DNA of 8,465 nucleotides from Candidatus Scatosoma pullistercoris (GCA_018714725.1 DVMZ01000049.1:1-8465); one strand, 5' to 3'. Positions 1 through 5,856 are shown, counted from the stretch's first letter. Translations and numbers: made by a program. Notes: generated by a model from the letters alone, not told the origin.

Positions 1-4
1 GGGA

Positions 5-691
5 TTGAAAATCGTGCGGCTGGACGAGGTGGATTCCACCAATCTGTATGCCAAATCCCTGATCGGGAAGGGGGAGGAACTGGCGGTGATCGCTCTCCGG
101 CAGACGGGAGGCCGGGGGACCAAAGGCCGGCAGTTTATCTCCGAAGCAGGGGGCGTGTATTTGACGAGATTGAAGTTTCCCGCAGATTTTCCCGCGTCGC
201 AGGCCTTTTCGATCATGGCGTCGGCGTCCGTCGCCGTCTGCAAGACGGTGGAACGATTCGGATTGAGCGCGGGGATCAAATGGCCGAACGACGTCTATGT
301 GCAGGGGAAAAAGATCTGCGGGATTCTGATCGAAAACACCTTTTCTTCGGGGAAGGTCGCCGCGTCCGTGGTCGGCATCGGGCTGAACGTCAACAACACT
401 TTTTCCGGAGAACTTTCGTCCGTTGCGATTTCGATGCGCGAAGCGGCCGGACATCCGTTTGACCGGGAAGAGGTGGAACAGGTACTGTTTGAAGAGAGCG
501 GGAAATTATTCCCCATGCCGGAATACCTTTCCCGGCTGGAATTTCTCGGCCGGAACGTCGTCGTCATCTGCGGGGAGGAGCGCATTCCCGCCCGTATGAT
601 TGCAGTAGACGAAAAGGGGGAACTGATTGCGGAAACCGCAGACGGGCTTCGCGCGTTTGCCGCCGCGGAAGTTTCCTTGCGCCCGCAGTGA
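5..691 (+). CDS. birA: Biotin-[acetyl-CoA-carboxylase] ligase, short form without DNA-binding domain
   Basis: This cytosolic enzyme activates biotin with ATP to biotinyl-5'-AMP and attaches it to the lysine of biotin carrier proteins such as the acetyl-CoA carboxylase carrier. The 228 residues begin almost directly at the DSTN motif (10-13). The biotin-adenylate loop GRGTKG is at 36-41, KWPND at 92-96, the lysine matching E. coli K183 at 103, GILIEN at 106-111 and VGIGLNVN at 123-130. A small SH3-like C-terminal domain covers about 180-228. The N-terminal winged helix of E. coli-type BirA is absent, so it should ligate biotin but not repress biotin genes. The start used is TTG at base 5, where conserved sequence begins. 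Only four bases precede it, so its ribosome binding site is not visible and an upstream start cannot be excluded. The next gene starts 117 bases after the stop. Confidence 0.95.
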   Translation: MKIVRLDEVDSTNLYAKSLIGKGEELAVIALRQTGGRGTKGRQFISEAGGVYLTRLKFPADFPASQAFSIMASASVAVCKTVERFGLSAGIKWPNDVYVQGKKICGILIENTFSSGKVAASVVGIGLNVNNTFSGELSSVAISMREAAGHPFDREEVEQVLFEESGKLFPMPEYLSRLEFLGRNVVVICGEERIPARMIAVDEKGELIAETADGLRAFAAAEVSLRPQ

Positions 692-731
692 AGGCCAATA
701 TTTGCGCCTGACCGCATATGCGGGGAGAAAA

Positions 732-783
732 CGGAAAAACGGAAAACGGAAAAAGCGGCCCGGGAAAGCGCCGGGCGGAAAAA
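732..783 (+). repeat. Short tandem CGGAAAA(A) units in the birA-nnr spacer
   Basis: Units of CGGAAAAA, CGGAAAA and CGGAAAAA lie head to tail at 732-754. A fourth CGGAAAAA at 776-783 follows a small GC hairpin. The spacer is almost wholly purine plus single C on the plus strand. The units are too few and short to call a regulatory array, and they may be a by-product of A-tract-rich terminator sequence read on the other strand. Confidence 0.45.
758..776 (-). terminator. Possible minus-facing intrinsic terminator after birA
   Basis: GCCCGG (758-763) can pair with CCGGGC (771-776) around a 7-base loop. Read on the minus strand, the stem is followed by GCTTTTTCCGTTTTCC, a broken T tract. On the plus strand no T tract follows, so it would not stop birA transcription. 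It would stop antisense transcription entering birA. The stem is only 6 bp, so the call is weak. Confidence 0.3.
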
Positions 784-794
784 CGGATTTGCAG

Positions 795-800
795 AGGAGG
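795..800 (+). promoter_or_regulatory. Ribosome binding site that fixes the nnr start
   Basis: AGGAGG lies 7 bases before ATG 808. It selects this ATG over the in-frame ATG at 718, which has no Shine-Dalgarno and would add 30 unconserved residues encoded by the repeat-rich spacer. Confidence 0.85.
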
Positions 801-807
801 GGAGAGG

Positions 808-2310
808 ATGAAATACATACTGACAAACGCGCAGATGCGGGAAGCGGATCGCTTCACGATCCAATCGCCGGGCACGCCGTCGCTGACGCTGATGGAGCGG
901 GCGGGCGAAGCCTTGGCGGCGGAAGCGGAAAAAATGTGCCCGGAAGGGGAAATCGTCTTTGTCTGCGGCGGCGGAAACAACGGCGGAGACGGCTTTGTCG
1001 CCGCGCGGCTCCTGCTGAAAAAGGGCCGGGAGATCTTTGCGGTGTGCGTGGCGGACCGGTTCACCGAGGAGTGCCGCAAAAATCGCGCGGCGTTTGAAAA
1101 GGCGGGCGGAGAGGTGTTTTCCGTGTTCCCCCGCCGGCGGTTTTCGCTGGCCGTCGATTGCCTGTTCGGCACGGGATTTCACGGCGAACTCGGAGGGAAA
1201 GACGCCGCGGCGGCGGATTATATCAACACTGCGGCGGACAAAGTGCTTGCCGCCGATATCCCTTCGGGCGTATCGGGCGACGGGGGAATCGCGTGCGGGC
1301 ACGCGGTGAAAGCGGATAAAACCCTCTGCATCGGGGAGTATAAAGCGGGCGTGCTGTTAGGCGACGGGCCGGAGTATGCGGGGGAGCTTGTCCGCGCGGA
1401 CATCGGGATTTCTCTGCCCGGCCCTCAGGCGAGCTATGCCTTTTTGTCCGGCAGGGAAGAAACGGCGGCGCTTCTTCCGCCGCGCAGGCGGAATACGCAT
1501 AAGGGGACGTACGGCAAAGCGGCGATCGTCGCCGGAAGCGAGGTTTATACGGGTGCGGCCGCGCTCGCCACGATGGCGGCCCTGCGGAGCGGCTGCGGCT
1601 ATACCGCGCTGTTCCTGCCCCGCGACATTCTCCCGCACTATCTTCTGAAATTCCCCGAAGCGCTGATTGCGCCCATTTCCGACGGGGGCAGGGTTGCGTT
1701 TACGGAAAAGAACTTTGAAAAACTGCTTTCGTTTGATTCGATCGCGTTCGGGATGGGGACGGGAATCAGCGAGGATGTCTTTTCCGCGGTTCAGTTCCTG
1801 CTGAGAGAATATACGGGCAGGCTGATTCTGGACGCCGACGCGCTCAACAGCCTGGCAAAATACGGCAAGGGAAGGATGGGCGAAATTTTTGAAGAAAAGA
1901 AATGCGACGTTCTGCTGACGCCGCACGTCAGGGAATTTTCCCGTCTGACGGGGGAAAGCGTGAAGGATATTTTGCATAAAGGGTTGGACGCCCCGCGCGA
2001 ATTTGCGGGAAAATTCGGCGTGAGCGTGCTGCTCAAAGGCGCCTCGACGGTGATTGCGTGCCCGACCGGTACGGCGGTTACCCTTACGGGAACGCCGGGA
2101 CAGGCCAAAGGGGGAAGCGGTGACGTGCTGTCCGGGCTGATTGCGGGGCTTTGCGCGCAGGGGCTGTCCGCTTTTGACGGCGGGCGGGCCGGGGCCTGGC
2201 TGGCCGGGAAGGCGGCGGAGGCCGCTGCGGAAGAAACGGGGGAATATTCCCTCACGGCCACGGACGAAATCCTCTATCTTTCCGAGGCCTTTCTCTCGTT
2301 GAGGGAATGA
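808..2310 (+). CDS. nnr: Bifunctional NAD(P)H-hydrate epimerase / ADP-dependent NAD(P)H-hydrate dehydratase
   Basis: This enzyme repairs NADH and NADPH that have become hydrated. The N-terminal YjeF_N domain interconverts the R and S hydrates, and the C-terminal ribokinase-like domain dehydrates the S form using ADP. The product is 500 residues, the normal size for the fused enzyme. The epimerase half (about 1-205) has GGGNNGGDGF at 54-63 and VDCLFGTGF at 116-124, with D117 as the likely catalytic aspartate. The dehydratase half (about 215-500) has NTHKGTYGKA at 229-238, LDADALN at 341-347, TPHVREF at 371-377 and the signature GQAKGGSGDVLSGL at 431-444, with D439 as the expected catalytic base. 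The ATG at 808 has a strong AGGAGG site. It lies downstream of birA on the same strand and may be co-transcribed. The gene appears intact. Confidence 0.96.
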   Translation: MKYILTNAQMREADRFTIQSPGTPSLTLMERAGEALAAEAEKMCPEGEIVFVCGGGNNGGDGFVAARLLLKKGREIFAVCVADRFTEECRKNRAAFEKAGGEVFSVFPRRRFSLAVDCLFGTGFHGELGGKDAAAADYINTAADKVLAADIPSGVSGDGGIACGHAVKADKTLCIGEYKAGVLLGDGPEYAGELVRADIGISLPGPQASYAFLSGREETAALLPPRRRNTHKGTYGKAAIVAGSEVYTGAAALATMAALRSGCGYTALFLPRDILPHYLLKFPEALIAPISDGGRVAFTEKNFEKLLSFDSIAFGMGTGISEDVFSAVQFLLREYTGRLILDADALNSLAKYGKGRMGEIFEEKKCDVLLTPHVREFSRLTGESVKDILHKGLDAPREFAGKFGVSVLLKGASTVIACPTGTAVTLTGTPGQAKGGSGDVLSGLIAGLCAQGLSAFDGGRAGAWLAGKAAEAAAEETGEYSLTATDEILYLSEAFLSLRE

Positions 2311-2367
2311 CCGGCTGCCGGGGAATACCGTTCGGTTCGGATAAGGTTCGGAAAATTGCAGTTTTAC

Positions 2368-2404
2368 GCGAAGGCGCCCGTCGGATTCCGGCGGGCGCCT
2401 TCGC
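2368..2404. terminator. Strong GC hairpin between convergent genes
   Basis: The 13 bases at 2368-2380 (GCGAAGGCGCCCG) are perfectly complementary to 2392-2404. The stem can continue inward through one G-T pair and three more pairs to a 3-base ATT loop. It lies 57 bases after the nnr stop and about 150 bases beyond the stop of the converging minus-strand membrane-protein gene, so it is placed to end both transcripts. Neither strand has a good T tract after the stem, so it may act as an mRNA 3' end stabiliser or need a termination factor. The rest of the spacer at 2311-2556 shows nothing recognisable. Confidence 0.6.
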
Positions 2405-2556
2405 ATAACAGAGGGGCAGGGATTTGACGAGAGAATCAGACAGGGGAGGATAGGAAAGATAAGCAGAAGGCGGAAGCGGACAACAAAGGAAAGGTATGGG
2501 GACGGCAGGAAAGCCACGAAAGGGGGATAAACGCGGAGACGGAGGATGGGCGGGGT

Positions 2557-3390
2557 TCACCGATACCCGAAAATACGCACGAATACGGCAGAGATAACGA
2601 GCAGGCTTCCCGAAAGGAGATAATAATAGGGGAAAGGGGTGATCAGGGAGGTCAGCAGAATGAGGGCGCCGCCGAACAGAAACCGCCGGCTGTTGCTCTT
2701 TGCAAACCAGAGCTCTTTCTTCCTTTTCTTTTTCGGCAGCGCGTCTTCGCCGAGATAGTGCTCTGGCAGAGCGTTTCCTTTTTTCAGCATGCGGTATACG
2801 TCGTTTCCCTTGATGACACGGACGCCGAACCGGAGACAAAGTTTTTCCGCTTCTTCGGTGAGCTCGTTGCACAGGAGGTATTTTTCCGCCTGTTTTTTCC
2901 CGCAGAGCAGGGGGACGACACGGTCGGCGTCGAGCGGGCACAAGGAAAAGACGGGATAAAATTCTCCCTGTTCCGTTCTGACGCAGGGGGCGTTTTTTCG
3001 CTTTTGCGCGGCGGCGGACCGCGCGGTGTTTTTCGGCGCGCCTGCGGGCCCGTCGCCGGCTGCGCCTTCGGGTGAATCTTTCGGGGCGCCCGTTTCGTCG
3101 TGCGAGGAAAAAAAGTCCGCAAAGCCGTCCAGAATTTTATCGGGGCTTTGGAGCGCCAGATGCAGCAAAAGTTTTTCTTTCGTCTCCCGGTCCTGTTTTT
3201 CGAGACACAATTTTTCGCGCTTCTGATGCAGATATAAAAATACGGCCAGCGCGGAAAGAAGCCCGAGCATCGCGGCGAGGGTAAACGCCGCCCACAGCGG
3301 AAGCCGGCGGTAGCGCAGGAGACAGAGCGCGGGCAGGAATACAACGCCGAACGCAAACAGGAGATCGGAAATAAAAGCGGATTTTTTCAT
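2557..3390 (-). CDS. Uncharacterised four-helix membrane protein with cytosolic domain
   Basis: I do not recognise this family. The 277 residues form two membrane hairpins, helices at about 7-25 and 32-54 and then about 237-253 and 257-274. Between them is a 180-residue part that is probably cytosolic, given the many lysines and arginines at 56-75 and 220-236. It holds a charged helix (56-80), a Gly/Pro/Ala-rich linker (about 100-133) and a compact region at about 135-205. In that region the run YLLCNELTEEAEKLCLRFGVRVIKGNDVYRML has the strand-helix-strand-helix pattern seen at the end of Mrr-like restriction-endonuclease folds, but I see no catalytic D...(E/Q)xK motif. The gene is divergent from nadD and convergent with nnr. 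ATG 3390 has no Shine-Dalgarno, and no downstream methionine would keep the first helix pair whole. Function is unknown. Confidence 0.8.
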   Translation of the reverse strand: MKKSAFISDLLFAFGVVFLPALCLLRYRRLPLWAAFTLAAMLGLLSALAVFLYLHQKREKLCLEKQDRETKEKLLLHLALQSPDKILDGFADFFSSHDETGAPKDSPEGAAGDGPAGAPKNTARSAAAQKRKNAPCVRTEQGEFYPVFSLCPLDADRVVPLLCGKKQAEKYLLCNELTEEAEKLCLRFGVRVIKGNDVYRMLKKGNALPEHYLGEDALPKKKRKKELWFAKSNSRRFLFGGALILLTSLITPFPYYYLLSGSLLVISAVFVRIFGYR

Positions 3391-3425
3391 AATTCTATTT
3401 TTGACGGATTTTTTTCCGTTTAAAC

Positions 3426-3454
3426 TTGAAAAATCCGGGAATATGTAGTATAAT
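3426..3454 (+). promoter_or_regulatory. Sigma-70-type promoter of nadD-yqeK, abutting the start codon
   Basis: TTGAAA (3426-3431) and a consensus TATAAT (3449-3454) are separated by exactly 17 bases. Transcription would normally begin about 7 bases after the -10 box, at or next to the A of ATG 3461. The mRNA would therefore have no 5' leader. A perfect 8-base palindrome, GTTTAAAC (3418-3425), touches the -35 box and could be an operator. Confidence 0.8.
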
Positions 3455-3460
3455 GGAAGT

Positions 3461-4603
3461 ATGAGAATCGGAATTTTCGGAGGATCGTTCGATCCTGTTC
3501 ATAAAGAGCATGTACGGCTAGCCGAAAGCGCGGTGAAAGAGCTTTCGCTGGACAGGCTGTATGTGATGCCCGCCCACACCCCGCCCCACAAACGCGGCAA
3601 AACGCTTTCTTCCGACGAGGACCGTTCTGAGATGTGCCGCATTGCGTTTGCGCATATACCGGGGGTACAGGTAAGCGACTACGAGATGAAAAAAGGGGGG
3701 ACCAGCTACACTTATCTCACCTGCCGTCACTTTGCCGGGGAATACCCGGGGGCGGAGTTGTTCTGGCTGGTGGGGACGGATATGCTGCGGGATTTTCCCA
3801 CCTGGCGGGAGCCGGAGGATATTCTGAAAAACGCTGTGCTGGCGGTGTGCGCGCGCGCCGAGGAAAAAGGCTGGGCGGAACGGGAGCAGAAGGCGTTTTC
3901 CGAACGGTTCGGCAAAAAATTTACGGTGATCGGCTACGAAGGGAAAGACGTCTCTTCCACGCGCGTCCGGGTGCTGACGGCGGCGGGCGAAAAGATTGCC
4001 CCCTATGTGGGCGGGGAAGTGGCGGACTATATCCGGGACAAGGGACTTTATCGGATTGAAAATGCCCCCGAAGCGCTGGATTTGGAAAAGCCTTCCCGCC
4101 GGGAGCACAGTATCCGCGTGGCTTTCCTGGCGGCGGAACGCGCGCCGGCTCTGCATATTGACGAGCGGAAGGCCGTCACGGCGGCGCTCTTTCACGATTG
4201 CGCGAAAAATCTGCCGCCCGAATCCCCTCTGTTGGCTGGGTTCGTTCCGCCGGAAGGGGTGCCGGGACCCGTCCTGCACCAGTATGCTGGGGCGTATGTC
4301 GCCGCCCGGTTGGGGGTGACGGACGAGGAAATTCTCGACGCGATCCGCTACCACACCAGCGGCCGGCCGGACATGGCGCCGCTTGAAAAGCTCATTTTTC
4401 TGTCCGATCTTCTGGAAGCGGGCAGACAGTTTGAAGGCGTCGACCGGCTTCGGGCTCTGTTCTGGAAGGAGAAGGAAAGCCTGGACGAATGTATGGAAGC
4501 GGCTTTGTCGGATACGCTTTCCTATCTTCGGGAAAAGGGCGGGGAAGTTTATCCGCTGACGGAGTCCGCGTATCTGTTTCTGAAAAATAAAAAACCGGAA
4601 TAA
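3461..4603 (+). CDS. nadD: Nicotinate-nucleotide adenylyltransferase fused to YqeK-type Ap4A hydrolase (HD domain)
   Basis: This is a natural fusion of two neighbours usually encoded separately in Firmicutes. Residues 1-198 are NadD, which joins nicotinate mononucleotide and ATP to deamido-NAD. GGSFDPVH is at 7-14, followed by HKEH (14-17) where the family has HxGH, and SSTRVR is at 165-170. Residues about 205-380 are YqeK, a metal-dependent HD hydrolase that splits Ap4A symmetrically into two ADP. Its ligands are visible: H216, H245-D246 in LFHDCAKN, H273, H298 in IRYHTSGR and D316 in LIFLSDLLEAGR. The start is firm because MRIGIFGGSFDP is the canonical NadD N-terminus. The only purine run before it, GGAAG, ends one base from ATG, too close to act as a Shine-Dalgarno. 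A single -10/-35 promoter lies directly upstream, and rsfS follows after 86 bases, the conserved nadD-yqeK-rsfS order. Confidence 0.95.
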   Translation: MRIGIFGGSFDPVHKEHVRLAESAVKELSLDRLYVMPAHTPPHKRGKTLSSDEDRSEMCRIAFAHIPGVQVSDYEMKKGGTSYTYLTCRHFAGEYPGAELFWLVGTDMLRDFPTWREPEDILKNAVLAVCARAEEKGWAEREQKAFSERFGKKFTVIGYEGKDVSSTRVRVLTAAGEKIAPYVGGEVADYIRDKGLYRIENAPEALDLEKPSRREHSIRVAFLAAERAPALHIDERKAVTAALFHDCAKNLPPESPLLAGFVPPEGVPGPVLHQYAGAYVAARLGVTDEEILDAIRYHTSGRPDMAPLEKLIFLSDLLEAGRQFEGVDRLRALFWKEKESLDECMEAALSDTLSYLREKGGEVYPLTESAYLFLKNKKPE

Positions 4604-4610
4604 AATCCGG
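4595..4610 (-). terminator. Minus-facing intrinsic terminator overlapping the yqeK stop
   Basis: CCGGA (4595-4599) pairs with TCCGG (4606-4610) around a 6-base loop that includes the stop codon. Read on the minus strand, the stem is followed at once by TTTTTTATTTTTC, a good T tract. On the plus strand A's follow, so it should not stop nadD-yqeK-rsfS read-through but could block antisense transcripts from the rsfS side. Confidence 0.45.
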
Positions 4611-4620
4611 AAAAAAAGAA

Positions 4621-4659
4621 CGGACGGCCGGGAGGGGCTCCCCCCTTTGTTCCCGTCCG
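4621..4659 (-). terminator. Imperfect GC hairpin, minus-facing, before rsfS
   Basis: CGGAC (4621-4625) pairs with GTCCG (4655-4659). GGGA/TCCC or an inner GGGAG/CTCCC helix can form within. On the minus strand the stem is followed by TTCTTTTTTT, which makes it a second minus-facing terminator in tandem with the one at 4595. On the plus strand there is only an A-rich run leading to the rsfS ribosome binding site. Confidence 0.4.
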
Positions 4660-4676
4660 GAAAAAGAAAGAAAAAT

Positions 4677-4682
4677 AAGGAG
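4677..4682 (+). promoter_or_regulatory. Ribosome binding site of rsfS
   Basis: AAGGAG lies 7 bases before ATG 4690. This full Shine-Dalgarno contrasts with the first gene of the operon, which has none. Confidence 0.8.
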
Positions 4683-4689
4683 ATGGATT

Positions 4690-5070
4690 ATGGCAGAAAT
4701 CACAAGCAAAGAATTGGCAATGGCGGCATGTAAGGCGCTTGCGGACAGGCGGGGCAGGGATATCGTGACCATTTATGTGCGGGACAAAACCGTGCTTTGC
4801 GATTATTTCGTGCTGGCCAGCGGAACGAGCTCCACGCAGATCCGCGCGCTGGGGGAACACGTCGAAGAGAAACTTGCCGAGCAGTACGGCGTGGAGCCTA
4901 CGCGCACGGAAGGGGTGCACGACGGGCGCTGGGCGGTCATCGATTACGGAGACGTCATCGTGCACATTTTCAACGACGAAACCCGTCTTTTTTATCATCT
5001 GGAACGGCTTTGGGAGGACGGGGGCAACCTCGAAAAGTACGTCGAACCGGACGAGAAAAAGGAGAATTGA
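4690..5070 (+). CDS. rsfS: Ribosomal silencing factor RsfS
   Basis: RsfS (older names YbeB, YqeL, Iojap-like) binds protein uL14 of the large ribosomal subunit and blocks joining of the small subunit, saving energy in starvation and stationary phase. The product is 126 residues, close to the usual size. The family core is plain: DYFVLASGTSSTQIRAL (about 38-54), EGVHDGRWAVIDYGDVIVHIF (about 75-95) and a C-terminal YHLERLWEDG (about 103-112). The tail is short and charged. The ATG at 4690 has a good ribosome binding site, and the conserved fold begins within a few residues of it. It sits 86 bases after nadD-yqeK, most likely in the same transcript, and that order is conserved across Firmicutes. 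Confidence 0.96.
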   Translation: MAEITSKELAMAACKALADRRGRDIVTIYVRDKTVLCDYFVLASGTSSTQIRALGEHVEEKLAEQYGVEPTRTEGVHDGRWAVIDYGDVIVHIFNDETRLFYHLERLWEDGGNLEKYVEPDEKKEN

Positions 5071-5193
5071 GCCGGGCAGGGCAGGACGGAAAGAGCGGCT
5101 GATTTTCCGCGGCGGCTTTGGCGCGCCTTTCGCCGGGAAGGAGGAAGGGGAGAAGGGGACGACAATCGGATTTTCTGAAAATCGGTTTTATGA

Positions 5194-5227
5194 AAAAAGC
5201 GCTCGCAACAGAAGGCGAGTGCTTTTT
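5194..5227. terminator. Bidirectional intrinsic terminator between rsfS and the Xre gene
   Basis: The 13 bases at 5194-5206 pair with 5215-5227 (one G-T pair) around an 8-base loop. The stem is A5-GC-rich-T5, so each strand shows a GC stem followed by a T run (TTTTT on plus, TTTTTT on minus). It ends the nadD-rsfS transcript on one side and the Xre gene on the other, whose stop codon lies inside the right arm. A smaller AT-rich palindrome, GATTTTCTGAAAATC, just upstream on the plus strand may assist. The spacer 5071-5190 shows no gene. Confidence 0.85.
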
Positions 5228-5438
5228 ATACGTTCATTTTCGGGTTTTTCGTGCGTCCGAGCAAATAATCTACGCTCACGCCGTAGAAATCCGCCAGTTT
5301 GATGAGAATGTCCGTGGGTACGTCGTTCTCTCCCGTTTCATATTTGGAGTATCCCGTCTGAGACATTCCCAGCATCTTTGCCACCGCCGTCTGGTTCAGA
5401 TCCCTGTCTTCGCGCAAATCTCGTATCCGTTTATACAA
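5226..5438 (-). CDS. Small Xre-family helix-turn-helix transcriptional regulator
   Basis: This 70-residue protein is little more than a Cro/C1-type DNA-binding domain. The helix-turn-helix lies at about 15-36, with Q16, the turn LGMSQ (23-27) and the recognition helix TGYSKYE (28-34). It is followed by the family-typical IPT-like VPTDILIKLADFYGVSVDYLLGRT (40-63). Related proteins are small repressors of the SinR/phage-repressor type, so DNA binding is a sound inference, but its targets cannot be read here. I chose TTG at 5438 because GGGAGG lies 7 bases upstream (minus strand) and the family normally begins at YKRIRDLRE. The in-frame ATG at 5486 lies upstream of the -10 box and so would not be on the transcript. 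The gene stands alone with its own promoter and terminator, and it may regulate itself. Confidence 0.92.
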   Translation of the reverse strand: MYKRIRDLREDRDLNQTAVAKMLGMSQTGYSKYETGENDVPTDILIKLADFYGVSVDYLLGRTKNPKMNV

Positions 5439-5445
5439 CTTTCCG

Positions 5446-5451
5446 CCTCCC
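5446..5451 (-). promoter_or_regulatory. Ribosome binding site deciding the TTG start of the Xre gene
   Basis: GGGAGG on the minus strand ends 7 bases before TTG 5438. It sits between the predicted transcription start and the TTG, so the TTG rather than ATG 5486 is the start. Confidence 0.8.
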
Positions 5452-5469
5452 GTAAAATTGTTTCGAAAA

Positions 5470-5499
5470 ATTATAGCATCCGTCATTTGATTTCGTCAA
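5470..5499 (-). promoter_or_regulatory. Promoter of the Xre gene, with a possible operator
   Basis: On the minus strand TTGACG (5499-5494) and TATAAT (5475-5470) are 18 bases apart, giving a transcription start near 5463 and a leader of about 25 bases. TGACG occurs twice in direct orientation 13 bases apart across the -35 and spacer. The palindrome TTTCGAAA (5461-5468) covers the start site. Either could be a repressor site, but this is inference. Confidence 0.8.
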
Positions 5500-5856
5500 T
5501 ATTTAACCTGTTTCAGGCTAAAAAATAAAAACGTGACGGGAGCGGGAAGAAGAAACGGCAAAGGTGCAGACGCGTTCGGAAACCGCATTATGGTGCAGAT
5601 CGATCAGTATGAAAAAGACAGAATCGAACTGCAGGCGACAGATGCGCAGGCTGTGACAGGGGCGATCCGCTGACCGCCGGGCCGGGCGCGCGGAGAGATG
5701 CCGGGAGGCGCGAGAAAACCCTGCCGCGCGAAAACAGGACGGGCAGGGGAGAGACGAGTGGCTTTGCAGGATAAACTTTTGCGGGAGTGTCTCCGGAAAA
5801 GAGCGCTCTTGAATCGGGAGTCCCTCGGATATTCCGAAGATGGAGCGAACGGGAAA
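5500..5856. other. Gene-poor stretch between the Xre gene and the one-helix protein gene
   Basis: I see no convincing gene. A small plus-strand frame runs from GTG 5533 (or ATG 5590) to TGA 5673 and would give 46 or 27 residues, the latter MVQIDQYEKDRIELQATDAQ and onward. Its composition is protein-like, but neither start has a Shine-Dalgarno. It could be a decayed gene end or chance. A longer plus-strand frame beginning at 5698 is antisense to the neighbouring minus-strand gene and is not supported. A minus-facing terminator lies at 5719-5748. Confidence 0.5.
5719..5748 (-). terminator. Terminator of the minus-strand one-helix protein gene
   Basis: CCCTGCC (5719-5725) pairs with GGCAGGG (5742-5748). 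On the minus strand the stem is followed by TTTTCTC. It lies about 110 bases after the stop codon of the minus-strand gene and faces the right way. The loop is long (16 bases), which lowers certainty. Confidence 0.5.

Noticed and set aside
712..723. 12-base perfect palindrome CCGCATATGCGG just after birA
   Set aside because: It is not next to a recognisable promoter and has no second copy that I saw. A palindrome of this size can occur by chance, so I do not call it an operator.
732..783. CGGAAAA units as a CRISPR-like or integron-like array
   Set aside because: The units are 7-8 bases with no unique spacers, and there are no associated genes.
718..807. N-terminal 30-residue extension of the NAD(P)H-hydrate repair enzyme
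   Set aside because: The extension is encoded by the CGGAAAA-repeat spacer, has no ribosome binding site and is not part of the family. ATG 808 has AGGAGG at ideal spacing.
295..1302. Long minus-strand frame opposite birA and the start of nnr, and similar long antisense frames at 1357-2517 and 3518-4354
   Set aside because: They are Arg/Pro-rich translations typical of antisense frames in GC-rich DNA. They overlap confidently assigned genes and show no domain motif or ribosome binding site.
2557..3390. Membrane protein as a defence-system nuclease
   Set aside because: The catalytic residues of an Mrr nuclease are not visible, and the neighbours are housekeeping genes, so I report only a faint fold resemblance.
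5226..5438. Xre protein as the antitoxin half of a toxin-antitoxin pair
   Set aside because: No toxin gene lies on either side in the same direction. The gene has its own promoter and terminator and stands alone.
5118..5528. 136-codon plus-strand frame across the terminator and the Xre gene
   Set aside because: It is antisense to a clear helix-turn-helix gene and spans the bidirectional terminator. Its codons mirror the real gene.
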